Source: Nicoliella lavandulae (GTDB taxonomy: Bacteria > Bacillota > Bacilli > Lactobacillales > Lactobacillaceae). From it: DNA of 64,000 nt. Under the pieces are notes generated by a model. It made no database searches and had not been told where the DNA came from. It saw only the letters and a program-made list of their open reading frames with translations. Below, in pieces: positions 25,350-33,513 of this stretch. The stretch lies in NCBI RefSeq assembly GCF_037546185.1, contig NZ_JAWMWH010000001.1, forward strand, positions 806,001 to 870,000. Reading direction: 5' to 3'. The translations under genes and the position numbers were made by a program. The number at the start of each line of letters is the position of its first letter. Position 1 is the stretch's first letter.

Positions 25350-25868
25350 GTGGCGCTTACTTATTTAAGAAGAGCTAATATGGATGATTTTGATGCAATT
25401 TGGGAAATCGTGCAATCAGCACGGGAATTCCTAAGTGAGCAAAATATTGATCAATGGCAAACACCTGATTATCCAAATAAAAAGGTAATTACCGATTTGA
25501 TCAAACAGGATATGTACTATGTTTTAGTAACTGATGGTCAGGTTTCGGGGACTGCTTACATTAAATTAGGCCACGATGTTAATTATGATTATCTGACTGA
25601 ATCAACGTTAGACACCCGCTATGGGGACCAACATATGACGATCCATATGATTGCGGTTTCCGATAAATTCCGCGGTCGAAAGTTATCAAGTTACTTAATG
25701 AGTGATATCATCACCCTAGCCAAAGCCCATGATTTACATGACATTCGAATTGACACCCATGTGGATAATAAGATTATGCAACATACAATTGAAACTACTG
25801 GTTTCACTAAGCATGGGATTATTAAGCAACCAGAATACACTGGGTATGCTTATCAATTAATTATTTAA
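25350..25868 (+). CDS. GNAT-family N-acetyltransferase
   Basis: Transfers an acetyl group from acetyl-CoA to an amine. The acetyl-CoA binding region MIAVSDKFRGRKLSSYLMSDII near residue 98 follows the R/Q-x-x-G-x-G/A pattern loosely (RGRKLS), and the YxxTGF-like end (IETTGFTKHGII) is typical. 172 residues from the GTG at 25350, chosen because AGGGG lies nine bases before it; an in-frame GTG nine bases earlier overlaps that site. Single gene with a strong terminator. Substrate unknown. Confidence 0.82.
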   Translation: MALTYLRRANMDDFDAIWEIVQSAREFLSEQNIDQWQTPDYPNKKVITDLIKQDMYYVLVTDGQVSGTAYIKLGHDVNYDYLTESTLDTRYGDQHMTIHMIAVSDKFRGRKLSSYLMSDIITLAKAHDLHDIRIDTHVDNKIMQHTIETTGFTKHGIIKQPEYTGYAYQLII

Positions 25869-25871
25869 TTT

Positions 25872-25908
25872 AAAAAGACCACCGAATCTAGATTCGATGG
25901 TCTTTTTC
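25872..25908. terminator. Bidirectional terminator
   Basis: AAAAAGACCACCGAATC pairs with GATTCGATGGTCTTTTT (one mismatch). Confidence 0.9.
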
Positions 25909-25931
25909 GTGATATTTATTTAATTTTGCAT

Positions 25932-26813
25932 CTATCTAATGAAGCTAGTCATAATGCCACCAACTAAGACCAATGCAACTCCACAAATGGTAAAAATTAA
26001 TGATTTACCACTTTTGCGTTCTCTTAAAATGACTAAGCCGCCAAATGTAGATACAACGACGCACATTTGAGAAAGGGTAAAACCAGTGGAGACCCCATTT
26101 AATGTAATTGAAATTAAGTATCCGGTAGTTCCAATTCCTGAGTTAAAACCAGTAAACATATTCTTAAAAGTTTCTTTTTTGAAAAGGGGCTTTTGATCCC
26201 GATAACTCTTAATTAGGAGGGAAAAGATAACTGCTGCAGCAAACATTCCGATTGATTGTGGTGGAAATGTTGTCCAACCATCCGCACCGGTGATTTTAGG
26301 AAGGGTGGAACATGCTGTATAACCGATTCCAGATCCCACGATCAATTGAATGATGTTCTTAGTAAACTCGCGTTTGTTGATCGAGTTATTATTATTATTG
26401 TCACCAGTTCTAGTAGTTAAAAAGACCCCAATTGCTACTAAGATGACGGCTGAAAAACCGATTCCCTTTGCAATTCCACTTTGCCAACTGCCAAAGAACA
26501 ATACCCCAATAATATTGACCCCGACTAGTTGTAATCCAGTGGTGATGGGGGTGGTAGTGGAGACCCCTAATTTCTTAAAAGCATTATATTGGGTTAATTG
26601 TCCTAATGACCAACCCATTCCACCAATAAAGCACCAAAAGAAGTCTTCAGTAGTAACAGTGGGCTTTTTGATCAACCAAATTAAGATGCCGACGACAAGG
26701 GCTCCATAAGTGGTCCCTAATAGTTGTTGAATGGGTTTACCACCTAAGAAATGCACCCATAGCGGTGTAATTCCCCATAGTAAAGCGGGGATTAATCCGA
26801 TTAAAATATCCAA
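25932..26813 (-). CDS. GRP-family sugar uptake protein (GlcU-like)
   Basis: Ten-helix permease of the glucose/ribose porter family (DMT superfamily), probably taking up glucose or a related sugar by proton symport. Marks are LIGLIPALLWGITPLWVHFLGGKP at the start, GTTYGALVVG near residue 35 and GWSLGQLTQYNAF near 70. The first open TTG (26828) lies within the Shine-Dalgarno region; TTG at 26813 follows AAGGA by seven bases and gives MDILIGLIPALLWG, matching the family N-terminus, so it is chosen (293 residues). Located 38 bases after the UvrA-like gene on the same strand. Confidence 0.82.
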   Translation of the reverse strand: MDILIGLIPALLWGITPLWVHFLGGKPIQQLLGTTYGALVVGILIWLIKKPTVTTEDFFWCFIGGMGWSLGQLTQYNAFKKLGVSTTTPITTGLQLVGVNIIGVLFFGSWQSGIAKGIGFSAVILVAIGVFLTTRTGDNNNNNSINKREFTKNIIQLIVGSGIGYTACSTLPKITGADGWTTFPPQSIGMFAAAVIFSLLIKSYRDQKPLFKKETFKNMFTGFNSGIGTTGYLISITLNGVSTGFTLSQMCVVVSTFGGLVILRERKSGKSLIFTICGVALVLVGGIMTSFIR

Positions 26814-26851
26814 AATGTTGTCCTTCAATCTATTATAAATTACGCCAAAAA

Positions 26852-29116
26852 TTAGCTGCGCCGTTCATTATACTCCAACATTGCCTGTCCCGTAACCGAT
26901 TTTTTAGATTTTAGCGAATCGATTGGGCGACCTGAGTATAAAATTTTACCGCCGTAACGCCCGGCTTTAGGGCCCACATCGATTAACCAATCGGCAGAAC
27001 TAATTACTTCAATGTTGTGTTCCACAATAATTAAAGTGTTATTGGCAGCGACTAATTGTTTAAATAACTTAATGATCGTTCCCACGTTGAACATGTGAAG
27101 CCCCGCAGTGGGTTCATCTAATAGGTAGATTTTACCGGACTGATTTAATTGTAAGGCTAACTTCAAACGTTGAAGTTCCCCACCGGATAGGGTATCTAAT
27201 GATTGACCTAGTGATAGATAGTCTAATCCTACCCGTTGCATATTGAGTAATGGTTGTTCAATTTTGTCAGTAGCTGCGAAGAATGGGATGGCTTGGGCAA
27301 TTGACATGTTCAAGACTTCGCTAATGTCTTTACCTTGATACTTGTATTGTAATGCTTCGTCGTTATAACGCTTTCCATTACATGCTTCACAGGTTTGAAT
27401 AACGGGGTCCATGAACGCCATGTTGGTAATTACGACGCCCTTACCCTTACATACCGGACATTTTCCCTTACCGTTATAGCTAAAGAGCGTTCTTGAAACG
27501 TGATTAGCATCACCAAATAATTTTCGGATTTGATCTAAAATATCTAAGTAGGTCGCTGGAGTTGCCCGAATGTTAGCTCCTACGGCATCTTGTGATAGAT
27601 CAATGTATGGTTCAGTTAACTGATCCTTGATGGCTTGCATCAAAGAACTCTTTCCAGAACCAGCGACTCCAGAAATAACGGTTTCCACTCCCAACGGAAT
27701 TTTTACGCTAACGTCCTTTAAGTTGTGGACGGTCACATGGTTTAGGTCTAATGTTTGCGTGTATTGACGGGGGTGGTCATTGAATTGTAATTTAGCGCGG
27801 AGGCACTTGCCAGTAAGGGTATCTGATTGTAATAATTCTTCGTAGGTGCCGTTAAACGTGACCCGACCACCTTCGGCACCAGCTTTAGGGCCAATTTCAA
27901 CTACGTATTGTGCAATCGGAATCAATTCGGGATTGTGTTCCACGATTAAGACCGTATTTCCATTATCGCGTAGTTTGGTGAGGGCCTTTTTAATTAATTG
28001 AATGTCCTTTGGATGCAGTCCAACACTGGGTTCATCTAGGATGTATACCATGTCGACTAACGAACTGTTCATGAACTTGGCAATTTTAATCCGTTGAGTT
28101 TCCCCACCAGAGAGCGTTTCCGTATTCCGATCAAGGGTTAGGTAACCCAGGCCTAAGTCGATCAATGAAGAAATCTTGGTGGATAGTTCACGAATGATTC
28201 CTTGGACCAATGGAGTCTTGATGGATTGTAGAAATTCCAATCCATGGATCAAATCCATTTGGAGGACGTCGGCAATGTTTTTGTCGTTGATTTTACATTT
28301 TAAGACTGGTTGACGAAGCTTAGTTCCGTGACAAACTGGACAAGCATGGTGATTAACAATTTCATTAATGGCTTTTTGGTGGTGTTTTCCTTCCGCACTG
28401 TTAATAATGGAACGCTTGATTCTAGGAATAAGCCCTTCGTATAAAATACTCTTCCGCCATTCCTTAGGAGCGTTCGTTAACTTCTGTTGTGGTGCATACA
28501 ACAAAGTATCCAGTTCTTCTTTGGTATAGTCCTTAATTGGTTTATCGTTATCAAATAATCCAGTATGGGCATAGCGATTCCACCGCCACGTGTGGGGACC
28601 AAAACTAACAAATGTAATGGCACCTTCGTTTAGTGATTTATTGTAATCTAAGATTTTATCAGGATCGATATCATCAACGTATCCTAATCCTTGACAGTTA
28701 GGACACATTCCTTGAGGTAGGTTGAACGAAAAGGTGTCTGAATATCCGACCCATGGTTTACCAGCCCGTGAGAACAGTAGTCGCATTAGCGAATAGATTC
28801 CCGTGTAGGTAGCAAGGGTTGAACGGGGGTTCTTACCAATCTTTTTTTGTTGGATCACGATTGCAACAGGGAGGTTGTCGATGCGATCCACTTCTGGTTG
28901 CCCATATTTGGGTAAGTATTGTTGAGTGAAACTAGGGAACGTTTCATTTAATTCCCGTCTGGAATTTGCGGCGATGGTATCGAAAACCAGGGATGATTTT
29001 CCAGAACCAGATAAACCGGTAAAGACGGTAATGGCGTGCTTATGAATTTTTAAACTAATGTCCTTTAAGTTGTTCTGGTGGGCATTGTGTACTACGATGT
29101 ATTGACTTTCTGCCAT
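26852..29116 (-). CDS. UvrA-like ABC ATPase (DrrC type)
   Basis: Paralogue of the excinuclease subunit UvrA with two ABC ATPase modules: Walker A GLSGSGKSSL near residue 35 with its LSGGETQRIKIA signature near 345, and a second Walker A GVAGSGKSSL near 490 with LSGGELQRLKLA near 670. Zinc-finger Cys pairs are present (CPNCQGLGY, CPVCHGTK, CPVCKGKG, CEACNGKRY). At 754 residues it is about 190 shorter than housekeeping UvrA (around 940), lacking most of the UvrB-binding insert. Such proteins are linked to resistance to DNA-binding drugs or to self-protection; the exact role here is inferred. ATG start after TAGGAGGA. Confidence 0.9.
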   Translation of the reverse strand: MAESQYIVVHNAHQNNLKDISLKIHKHAITVFTGLSGSGKSSLVFDTIAANSRRELNETFPSFTQQYLPKYGQPEVDRIDNLPVAIVIQQKKIGKNPRSTLATYTGIYSLMRLLFSRAGKPWVGYSDTFSFNLPQGMCPNCQGLGYVDDIDPDKILDYNKSLNEGAITFVSFGPHTWRWNRYAHTGLFDNDKPIKDYTKEELDTLLYAPQQKLTNAPKEWRKSILYEGLIPRIKRSIINSAEGKHHQKAINEIVNHHACPVCHGTKLRQPVLKCKINDKNIADVLQMDLIHGLEFLQSIKTPLVQGIIRELSTKISSLIDLGLGYLTLDRNTETLSGGETQRIKIAKFMNSSLVDMVYILDEPSVGLHPKDIQLIKKALTKLRDNGNTVLIVEHNPELIPIAQYVVEIGPKAGAEGGRVTFNGTYEELLQSDTLTGKCLRAKLQFNDHPRQYTQTLDLNHVTVHNLKDVSVKIPLGVETVISGVAGSGKSSLMQAIKDQLTEPYIDLSQDAVGANIRATPATYLDILDQIRKLFGDANHVSRTLFSYNGKGKCPVCKGKGVVITNMAFMDPVIQTCEACNGKRYNDEALQYKYQGKDISEVLNMSIAQAIPFFAATDKIEQPLLNMQRVGLDYLSLGQSLDTLSGGELQRLKLALQLNQSGKIYLLDEPTAGLHMFNVGTIIKLFKQLVAANNTLIIVEHNIEVISSADWLIDVGPKAGRYGGKILYSGRPIDSLKSKKSVTGQAMLEYNERRS

Positions 29117-29234
29117 GTTGATCCTCCTATAAAAACTAATCTGATTTAATCTTATAATTAAACGTTGATTTGGTGCAAAGATTTAGAACCTTAAATTAAT
29201 TTAGCGTACAATGTAACGACAGGAGTGATTTAAA

Positions 29235-29639
29235 ATGGAAAGTGATATTAGAAAAGACGTTCGAAATAAAATCCAATCCGGCAACTTTGATTGTGCTAAG
29301 GAACTAACGCTTTCAATGTTTAGCGGTAAGCATAAAATGTATATCCTATGGGAATTACGGCATGGGGATGAAATTCACTTTAACCAATTTACCCGCTTGA
29401 TCCCAAACGTTAGTCGCAAGGTCCTTACCAATCAGTTGAACGAACTAATTAGCGATAGCATCATTGAAAAACATGATTACAATGAAGGTAAGGTCAAACG
29501 AGCTAGTTATAAATTAACCTCAGTGGGGCAGAGTTTAATTCCGATTCTAACGATGATGTATGACTGGGGCGAACAACGAATTGAACAATTAAAGATCGAT
29601 CCAATTTATCAAACCCGCAATTTTCATCCGAATGTATAG
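29235..29639 (+). CDS. HxlR-family transcriptional regulator
   Basis: Winged-helix regulator of 134 residues with the HxlR pattern: LSMFSGKHKMYILWELRHGD, then FNQFTRLIPNVSRKVLTNQLNELISDSII as the recognition helix and KRASYKLTSVGQSL as the wing. HxlR activates hxlAB in Bacillus subtilis in response to formaldehyde, and hxlAB lie directly downstream here, so the same job is likely. The upstream divergent gene is the UvrA-like ATPase. There is no conserved Cys near the N-terminus in the HxlR sensing position except Cys20 (FDCAKEL), which could be the formaldehyde-reactive residue by analogy. Fairly sure. Confidence 0.88.
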   Translation: MESDIRKDVRNKIQSGNFDCAKELTLSMFSGKHKMYILWELRHGDEIHFNQFTRLIPNVSRKVLTNQLNELISDSIIEKHDYNEGKVKRASYKLTSVGQSLIPILTMMYDWGEQRIEQLKIDPIYQTRNFHPNV

Positions 29640-29661
29640 GTAGTTACCTTTAAGTAACTAA

Positions 29662-29693
29662 TTGTTAGTATCAAATTGGTCTGATAGGATACT
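29662..29693 (+). promoter_or_regulatory. hxlAB promoter with overlapping dyad (candidate HxlR site)
   Basis: TTGTTA, 17 bases, TAGGAT form a promoter. AGTATC (29667) and GATACT (29688) form an inverted repeat within it. A second dyad, TAGTTAC/GTAACTA, lies at 29641-29660. HxlR binding is inferred. Confidence 0.5.
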
Positions 29694-29726
29694 GTTAAAC
29701 ACTTAATCAAACGGAGGAATTATCAA

Positions 29727-30362
29727 ATGAAGTTACAATTAGCAATTGATTTAGAAGATGTAGATGGCGCAATTGAATTGATCAAAAAGACCAAGGATAG
29801 CGTTGATATTTTTGAATACGGAACACCACTAGTAATCAACTTTGGGCTAGAAGGCCTTAAGAAGATTCGTGACACGTTCCCAGACATTACTTTATTAGCC
29901 GATGTAAAGATCATGGACGTGGCTTCATATGAAGTAAGCCAAGCCTTTAAATATGGTGCCGACATTACCACGATCTTAGCAGCCGCTGAAGACCAATCCA
30001 TCAAGGATGCGGTAGCTGAAGCCCACAAGGATGGTAAGGAACTACTAGTTGATATGATTGGGATTCAAGATGTTGCTAAGCGGGCCCGTGAAATTGATGC
30101 AATGGGCGCTGACTACATTGCAACGCATACTGGATATGACTTACAAGCATTGGGTCAAACTCCATTTGAAACGTTCAACACCATTAAGGCTAACGTTAAG
30201 AACACCAAGACTGCTGTTGCTGGTGGAATCAAGGTCGACACTGCCGAAGAAATTATTGCTGAAAAGCCAGACTTATTAATTGTTGGTGGTGGAATCGCTA
30301 CGGTTGATGATCCAACTAAGGCCGCTCGTGAAATTAAAGCAATGATCGAAAAGGGTGAATAA
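29727..30362 (+). CDS. hxlA: 3-hexulose-6-phosphate synthase
   Basis: Condenses formaldehyde with ribulose-5-phosphate to hexulose-6-phosphate, the first step of the ribulose monophosphate pathway. TIM-barrel OMPDC-fold protein of 211 residues, with the active-site LADVKIMD near residue 60, DMIGIQD near 110 and the phosphate-binding VAGGIKVDT and VVGGGIAT-like loops near 165 and 190. Start ATG with GGAGGA. hxlB follows after two bases, and HxlR precedes. In a non-methylotroph the pair serves formaldehyde detoxification or supply of pentose phosphate. Confidence 0.95.
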   Translation: MKLQLAIDLEDVDGAIELIKKTKDSVDIFEYGTPLVINFGLEGLKKIRDTFPDITLLADVKIMDVASYEVSQAFKYGADITTILAAAEDQSIKDAVAEAHKDGKELLVDMIGIQDVAKRAREIDAMGADYIATHTGYDLQALGQTPFETFNTIKANVKNTKTAVAGGIKVDTAEEIIAEKPDLLIVGGGIATVDDPTKAAREIKAMIEKGE

Positions 30363-30364
30363 GA

Positions 30365-30901
30365 TTGGATAGTAAGGCTTGGCAAACGGTAACTGGTGAA
30401 CTCAGTGCTGCGAATGTGGTAGTGACTGATGAAGCTTTAGCAATGGTACATGCAGCTAAGCGGGTCTTTGTTGCTGGTGCTGGTCGATCAGGACTAGCGA
30501 TTAAGGCCTTTGCAATGCGAATGGAACAACTTGGCAATGCAGTTAGTGTAGTGGGTGAAACGACTGCCCCGGCTTTTACCAACGATGATTTATTAATCGT
30601 CGCTACCGGTTCAGCTACCACGCCTTCGATCGTCGCCCTAGTGAACAAAGCCCGTGAATTAGGGGGCAACGTATGGTTGTTGACCGCAACGCCCACTGCT
30701 GAACTGGCGCAACAAGTTGATCATGTTACCCAGCTTCCTGGTAAGGGCAAGTTTGCCAATGAAGTTACCACGATCCAGCCAATGGGTTCACTATTTGAAC
30801 AATCAGTGTGGCTGTTTGGGGATGCATTTACGCTTTCATATATGAAACGTTACAATGTGACCGAACAACAAATGCAGGCTAATCATGCTAATTTAGAATA
30901 A
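30365..30901 (+). CDS. hxlB: 6-phospho-3-hexuloisomerase
   Basis: Isomerises hexulose-6-phosphate to fructose-6-phosphate. SIS-domain protein of 178 residues with VFVAGAGRSGLAIKAFAMRM near residue 34, the second SIS segment LIVATGSATTPSIV near 78 and the C-terminal PMGSLFEQSVWLFGDAF near 137 that matches the PHI family. It starts at TTG two bases after the hxlA stop, with a GGGTG Shine-Dalgarno site inside the hxlA end, so translation is coupled. Its terminator hairpin was split by IS copy 2; the hairpin inside the IS end probably replaces it. Confidence 0.94.
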   Translation: MDSKAWQTVTGELSAANVVVTDEALAMVHAAKRVFVAGAGRSGLAIKAFAMRMEQLGNAVSVVGETTAPAFTNDDLLIVATGSATTPSIVALVNKARELGGNVWLLTATPTAELAQQVDHVTQLPGKGKFANEVTTIQPMGSLFEQSVWLFGDAFTLSYMKRYNVTEQQMQANHANLE

Positions 30902-30910
30902 TTATTCTCG

Positions 30911-30925
30911 GACACCTAGTTTTAG
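30911..30925 (+). terminator. 5' half of the hxlAB terminator, split by IS copy 2
   Basis: GACACCTAGTTTTAG stands here; GTGTCTTTTTTT resumes after the second TAG at 32389-32391. Without the IS this is GACACCTA-GTTT-TAGGTGTC followed by T7, a perfect terminator. Confidence 0.88.
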
Positions 30926-30932
30926 TGCACTG

Positions 30933-30970
30933 CACCCCAAAGTTTGTACAAAACTTTGGGGTGTTTTTTT
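30933..30970 (+). terminator. Inward-facing terminator at the orfA end of IS copy 2
   Basis: A 13-bp perfect stem (30933-30945 with 30951-30963) and T7, directly before the orfA GTG. It probably now ends the hxlAB transcript. Confidence 0.82.
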
Positions 30971-31480
30971 GTGTCTAAATATAAAGTAGAAGATAAATTA
31001 AATGTAATTAACGCATACCTAAACGGTATGGGATCGCAAATGGTGGCTAGAAACTTTGGAGTTAAAAGTAGAAATACTGTTTTATGTTGGGTTAAGAGTT
31101 ACAAAAAACATGGACTAAATGGTCTTAAAAAAAGAAAGAATATAATCGAATACTCTACCAAAGAGAAACAATATATATTAAACTGGATGAAAACGACTAA
31201 ATCATCTTATCCAGAGGCAGCTTATCATTTTAATATTCCTTCTCCATCAACTATCTGGACTTGGGAAAAACGACTAGAGCAAAAAGGTATTGATGGTTTA
31301 TTGTCCCGAAGGGAAAGAAAAGCCATGACAAAAAGGAAAACTAACAAAGCCGAATCAAACAATACTAATACCGATAAAGAAAAATTGAAGAAGATTGAAG
31401 AAGAAAATTTAATGTTGAGAATAGAGAATGACTTCTTAAAAAAATTGAGGGCCTTAGACGACGAAGAAGACCAGAAGTAA
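30971..31480 (+). CDS. IS150-type transposase OrfA, copy 2
   Basis: Same protein as the OrfA of copy 1: helix-turn-helix domain, Lys-rich linker and leucine-zipper helix, 169 residues from the GTG that directly follows the T-run of the end hairpin. There is no Shine-Dalgarno site before this GTG, so translation is probably weak, and transcription must start inside the terminal repeat or escape the hairpin. The A7 tract at 31438-31444 is in phase for -1 slippage into orfB. Confidence 0.92.
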   Translation: MSKYKVEDKLNVINAYLNGMGSQMVARNFGVKSRNTVLCWVKSYKKHGLNGLKKRKNIIEYSTKEKQYILNWMKTTKSSYPEAAYHFNIPSPSTIWTWEKRLEQKGIDGLLSRRERKAMTKRKTNKAESNNTNTDKEKLKKIEEENLMLRIENDFLKKLRALDDEEDQK

Positions 31481-32346
31481 TTATTAAAATAATCGACGAA
31501 CTAAGGCTGAAATACCATACCACTAAAACATTAATACTAAAGGCATTAAGGATATCTAGAAGTACTTATTATTATATTAGATCAATCCAAAATAAGCCTG
31601 ATAAGCACGCTGAAATCGCTAAAATTATCAAGGATATTAAAGATAAAAATAAATCCTACGGATATAGAAGAGTGTGTTTAGAATTAACTAATCGTGGATA
31701 CCGTGTTAACCACAAACTAGTATTAAAGATAATGAAAAAGAATAATTTACTATCTTCATCATATTCAAGAAAAACACGTAAGTATAATTCCTATCGTGGT
31801 CAGGTTGGAAAACTTAAATCAAATCAATTAAATCGAAGATTTAATACTGACAGACCATATCAAAAGCTCTGTACTGATATCAGTGAATTCAGATATGGAA
31901 ATTGTGATATTAATCATCGTATTTATCTTTCACCTATTATGGATTTATTTTCTGGTGAAATAATATCCTATAACATTAGCAGCCATCCAAATATGAACTG
32001 TGTTATGAAACCGTTGAAAGAAGTTATTCAATTAGTTAAGGATTTACCATACAGAACGACAATTCATAGTGATCAGGGAGCTCAGTATCAAAGTCATATC
32101 TGGCAAAAAGAGCTTAAGAAGAATAAGATATTTCAAAGTATGTCCCGTAAGGGGAATTGTATAGATAACTCACCTATGGAATCATTTTTCCATATTATGA
32201 AAGCTGAAATCATGGACTGTAATTATGACTTTAAAGAAGATTTAATGTCGTCAATGAAAATATGGATTGATTATTACAATAATCATCGTATTAAAACAAA
32301 ACTAGGCGGAAAGTCACCGGTTCAATACCGGAAACTTTCCGCCTAG
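31432..32346 (+). CDS. IS150-type transposase OrfB, copy 2
   Basis: Same protein as the OrfB of copy 1: DDE integrase with Asp in CTDISEF, Asp in HSDQGAQY and Glu in MESFFHIM. The frame is open from 31432, upstream of its first GTG at 31672, because it is made as OrfAB by frameshifting at 31438-31444. It overlaps orfA by 49 bases. Its last codons form the stem of the inward-facing terminator at the right end. No disruption seen, so the copy can be active. Confidence 0.92.
   Translation, partial: LLKKIEGLRRRRRPEVIIKIIDELRLKYHTTKTLILKALRISRSTYYYIRSIQNKPDKHAEIAKIIKDIKDKNKSYGYRRVCLELTNRGYRVNHKLVLKIMKKNNLLSSSYSRKTRKYNSYRGQVGKLKSNQLNRRFNTDRPYQKLCTDISEFRYGNCDINHRIYLSPIMDLFSGEIISYNISSHPNMNCVMKPLKEVIQLVKDLPYRTTIHSDQGAQYQSHIWQKELKKNKIFQSMSRKGNCIDNSPMESFFHIMKAEIMDCNYDFKEDLMSSMKIWIDYYNNHRIKTKLGGKSPVQYRKLSA
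31438..31444 (+). promoter_or_regulatory. Programmed -1 frameshift site (A_AAA_AAA), IS copy 2
   Basis: Seven A in phase with orfA, within the orfA/orfB overlap. Mirror of the site in copy 1. Confidence 0.85.
32293..32346 (-). terminator. Inward-facing terminator at the orfB end of IS copy 2
   Basis: Mirror of 2030-2083; on the minus strand the stem is followed by TTTTGTTTT. Confidence 0.75.
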
Positions 32347-32555
32347 GAAAAACAATATAATAATGTACAACTTTTGGGGTGCACATCATAGGTGTCTTTT
32401 TTTACGCTAAATGATGAAATTAGCCGTTTAACATTAATGATTCTTATTTAATGATGTTAAGTATTAAAAATATAATATTAGCAAAAAAAACGTATGAAAT
32501 ATTTTAATACACATGGTATGATTATTTTTGTTCAAAACAGAAGGAGAGAAATCTT

Positions 32556-32909
32556 ATGAAGAAAAATAATTTATTTGTTGTTGCCGCTACTGTAGTTGTT
32601 TCAGGAGCCATTTTTACTAGTGCAGTTAATGCCGATACTACTGCTACTCAAAATCAAACTAGTACTAGTAGTCAAAATCATGAAAGCAGTACTGATGTGA
32701 AAAAGGTTCGTGACGAAGCTGCGATTAAGAAGGCTAAAAAAGTTGTTGACGCAAAACAAAAAGAAGTTAAAAAAGCTGATGCAAAATTAAAGAAGAGCAA
32801 TACTGCTAAGAATAAAGCTAAATTAAATAAAGCTAAGGCAGCCTTAACTAAGGCTGAAAAGAACTTAAAAGTTGCTGAAAACAAAATTTTAATGTTAATC
32901 GAAAACTAG
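32556..32909 (+). CDS. Small secreted Lys/Ala-rich helical protein
   Basis: 117 residues with a clear Sec signal peptide (MKKNNLFVVAATVVVSGAIFTSAVNA, cleavage after residue 26), a short Thr/Ser/Gln linker and a long Lys/Ala-rich helix with heptad-like spacing (KKAKKVVDAKQKEVKKADAK). No wall anchor. Such proteins may coat the negatively charged wall or bind teichoic acid; this is inference from composition. Start ATG after AGAAGGAGAG; own terminator. The promoter region (32392-32555) lies directly beside the right end of IS copy 2, so the insertion could change its expression. Confidence 0.75.
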   Translation: MKKNNLFVVAATVVVSGAIFTSAVNADTTATQNQTSTSSQNHESSTDVKKVRDEAAIKKAKKVVDAKQKEVKKADAKLKKSNTAKNKAKLNKAKAALTKAEKNLKVAENKILMLIEN

Positions 32910-32917
32910 AATAATAA

Positions 32918-32971
32918 TAAAAATACCTTAACAATAATGAATTTATTCACTATTGTTAGGGTATTTTTTAT
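32918..32971 (+). terminator. Intrinsic terminator
   Basis: AAAAATACC and TTAACAATA pair with TATTGTTA and GGTATTTTT around a 14-base loop. Confidence 0.88.
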
Positions 32972-33053
32972 TTAAATGTTAAGCTTGAGCAAATTTCATA
33001 TATTCACTTCAGTTCCTTGTTATAATAGATAATATGCAAAGGAATGATTAATG

Positions 33054-33413
33054 ATGTATAAAGAAAAATTAGTTGAAAAAATTGAAACAGAATTTATGGA
33101 TAAACTTTACAACCAACAAAAACCAAATCTTGATAGTCGGATTTCAGTAACATTAGCAAATGAAGAATTCATTAACCTAGCTAAGTCAATTCACGCTGAA
33201 TACGAAGATGAAATTAATCGTGAAGACTATGTTGCTGAATTAGTAAAGTTGGATTGTACCCATCCTAAGGGGATTTTTAATTTCGCCGTTAACGTTGAAG
33301 AATACGGATATGTTGTGCCAGACTTTGAACAAAAGGCTGACAATAACAACTTGATGTTGACGCAATACGGTGAAGCACTCTATGGAACACTTAAGTTCGA
33401 TAAGGGTGAATAG
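33054..33413 (+). CDS. Conserved protein of unknown function, 119 residues
   Basis: Soluble acidic protein (MYKEKLVEKIETEFMDKLYN) without signal peptide, membrane helix or recognised motif. Two ATG codons stand in tandem at 33051 and 33054, with AAAGGAATG about eight bases upstream; I take the second, though either is possible. Monocistronic, followed by an imperfect terminator. No functional clue from neighbours. Confidence 0.65.
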   Translation: MYKEKLVEKIETEFMDKLYNQQKPNLDSRISVTLANEEFINLAKSIHAEYEDEINREDYVAELVKLDCTHPKGIFNFAVNVEEYGYVVPDFEQKADNNNLMLTQYGEALYGTLKFDKGE

Positions 33414-33460
33414 TAGCTTGATTAACGCAGATATGATGTAATGGTCATTGATGTTGATCC

Positions 33461-33492
33461 AAGGAATGACCGGATTGGTTGTTCCTTTTTTT
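33461..33492 (+). terminator. Imperfect intrinsic terminator
   Basis: AGGAA and ACC pair with GGT and TTCCT, followed by T6. Confidence 0.65.
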
Positions 33493-33513
33493 ATTCTAAA
33501 GGGGGAATTAATA

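Larger units (their letters stand above)
30926..32388 (+). mobile_element. IS3-family (IS150 group) insertion sequence, copy 2
   Basis: A complete 1463-bp element, the inverted twin of copy 1 with identical OrfA and OrfB proteins. Ends TGCACTGCACC and GGTGCACATCA; 3-bp target duplication TAG at 30923-30925 and 32389-32391. Inserted in the hairpin of the hxlAB terminator, in the same direction as hxlAB. Confidence 0.95.

Noticed and set aside
1988..32388. Composite transposon made of the two IS copies
   Set aside because: The enclosed 27 kb is largely core chromosome (cdaA operon, kup), and each copy has its own different target duplication, so the unit did not move as a whole.
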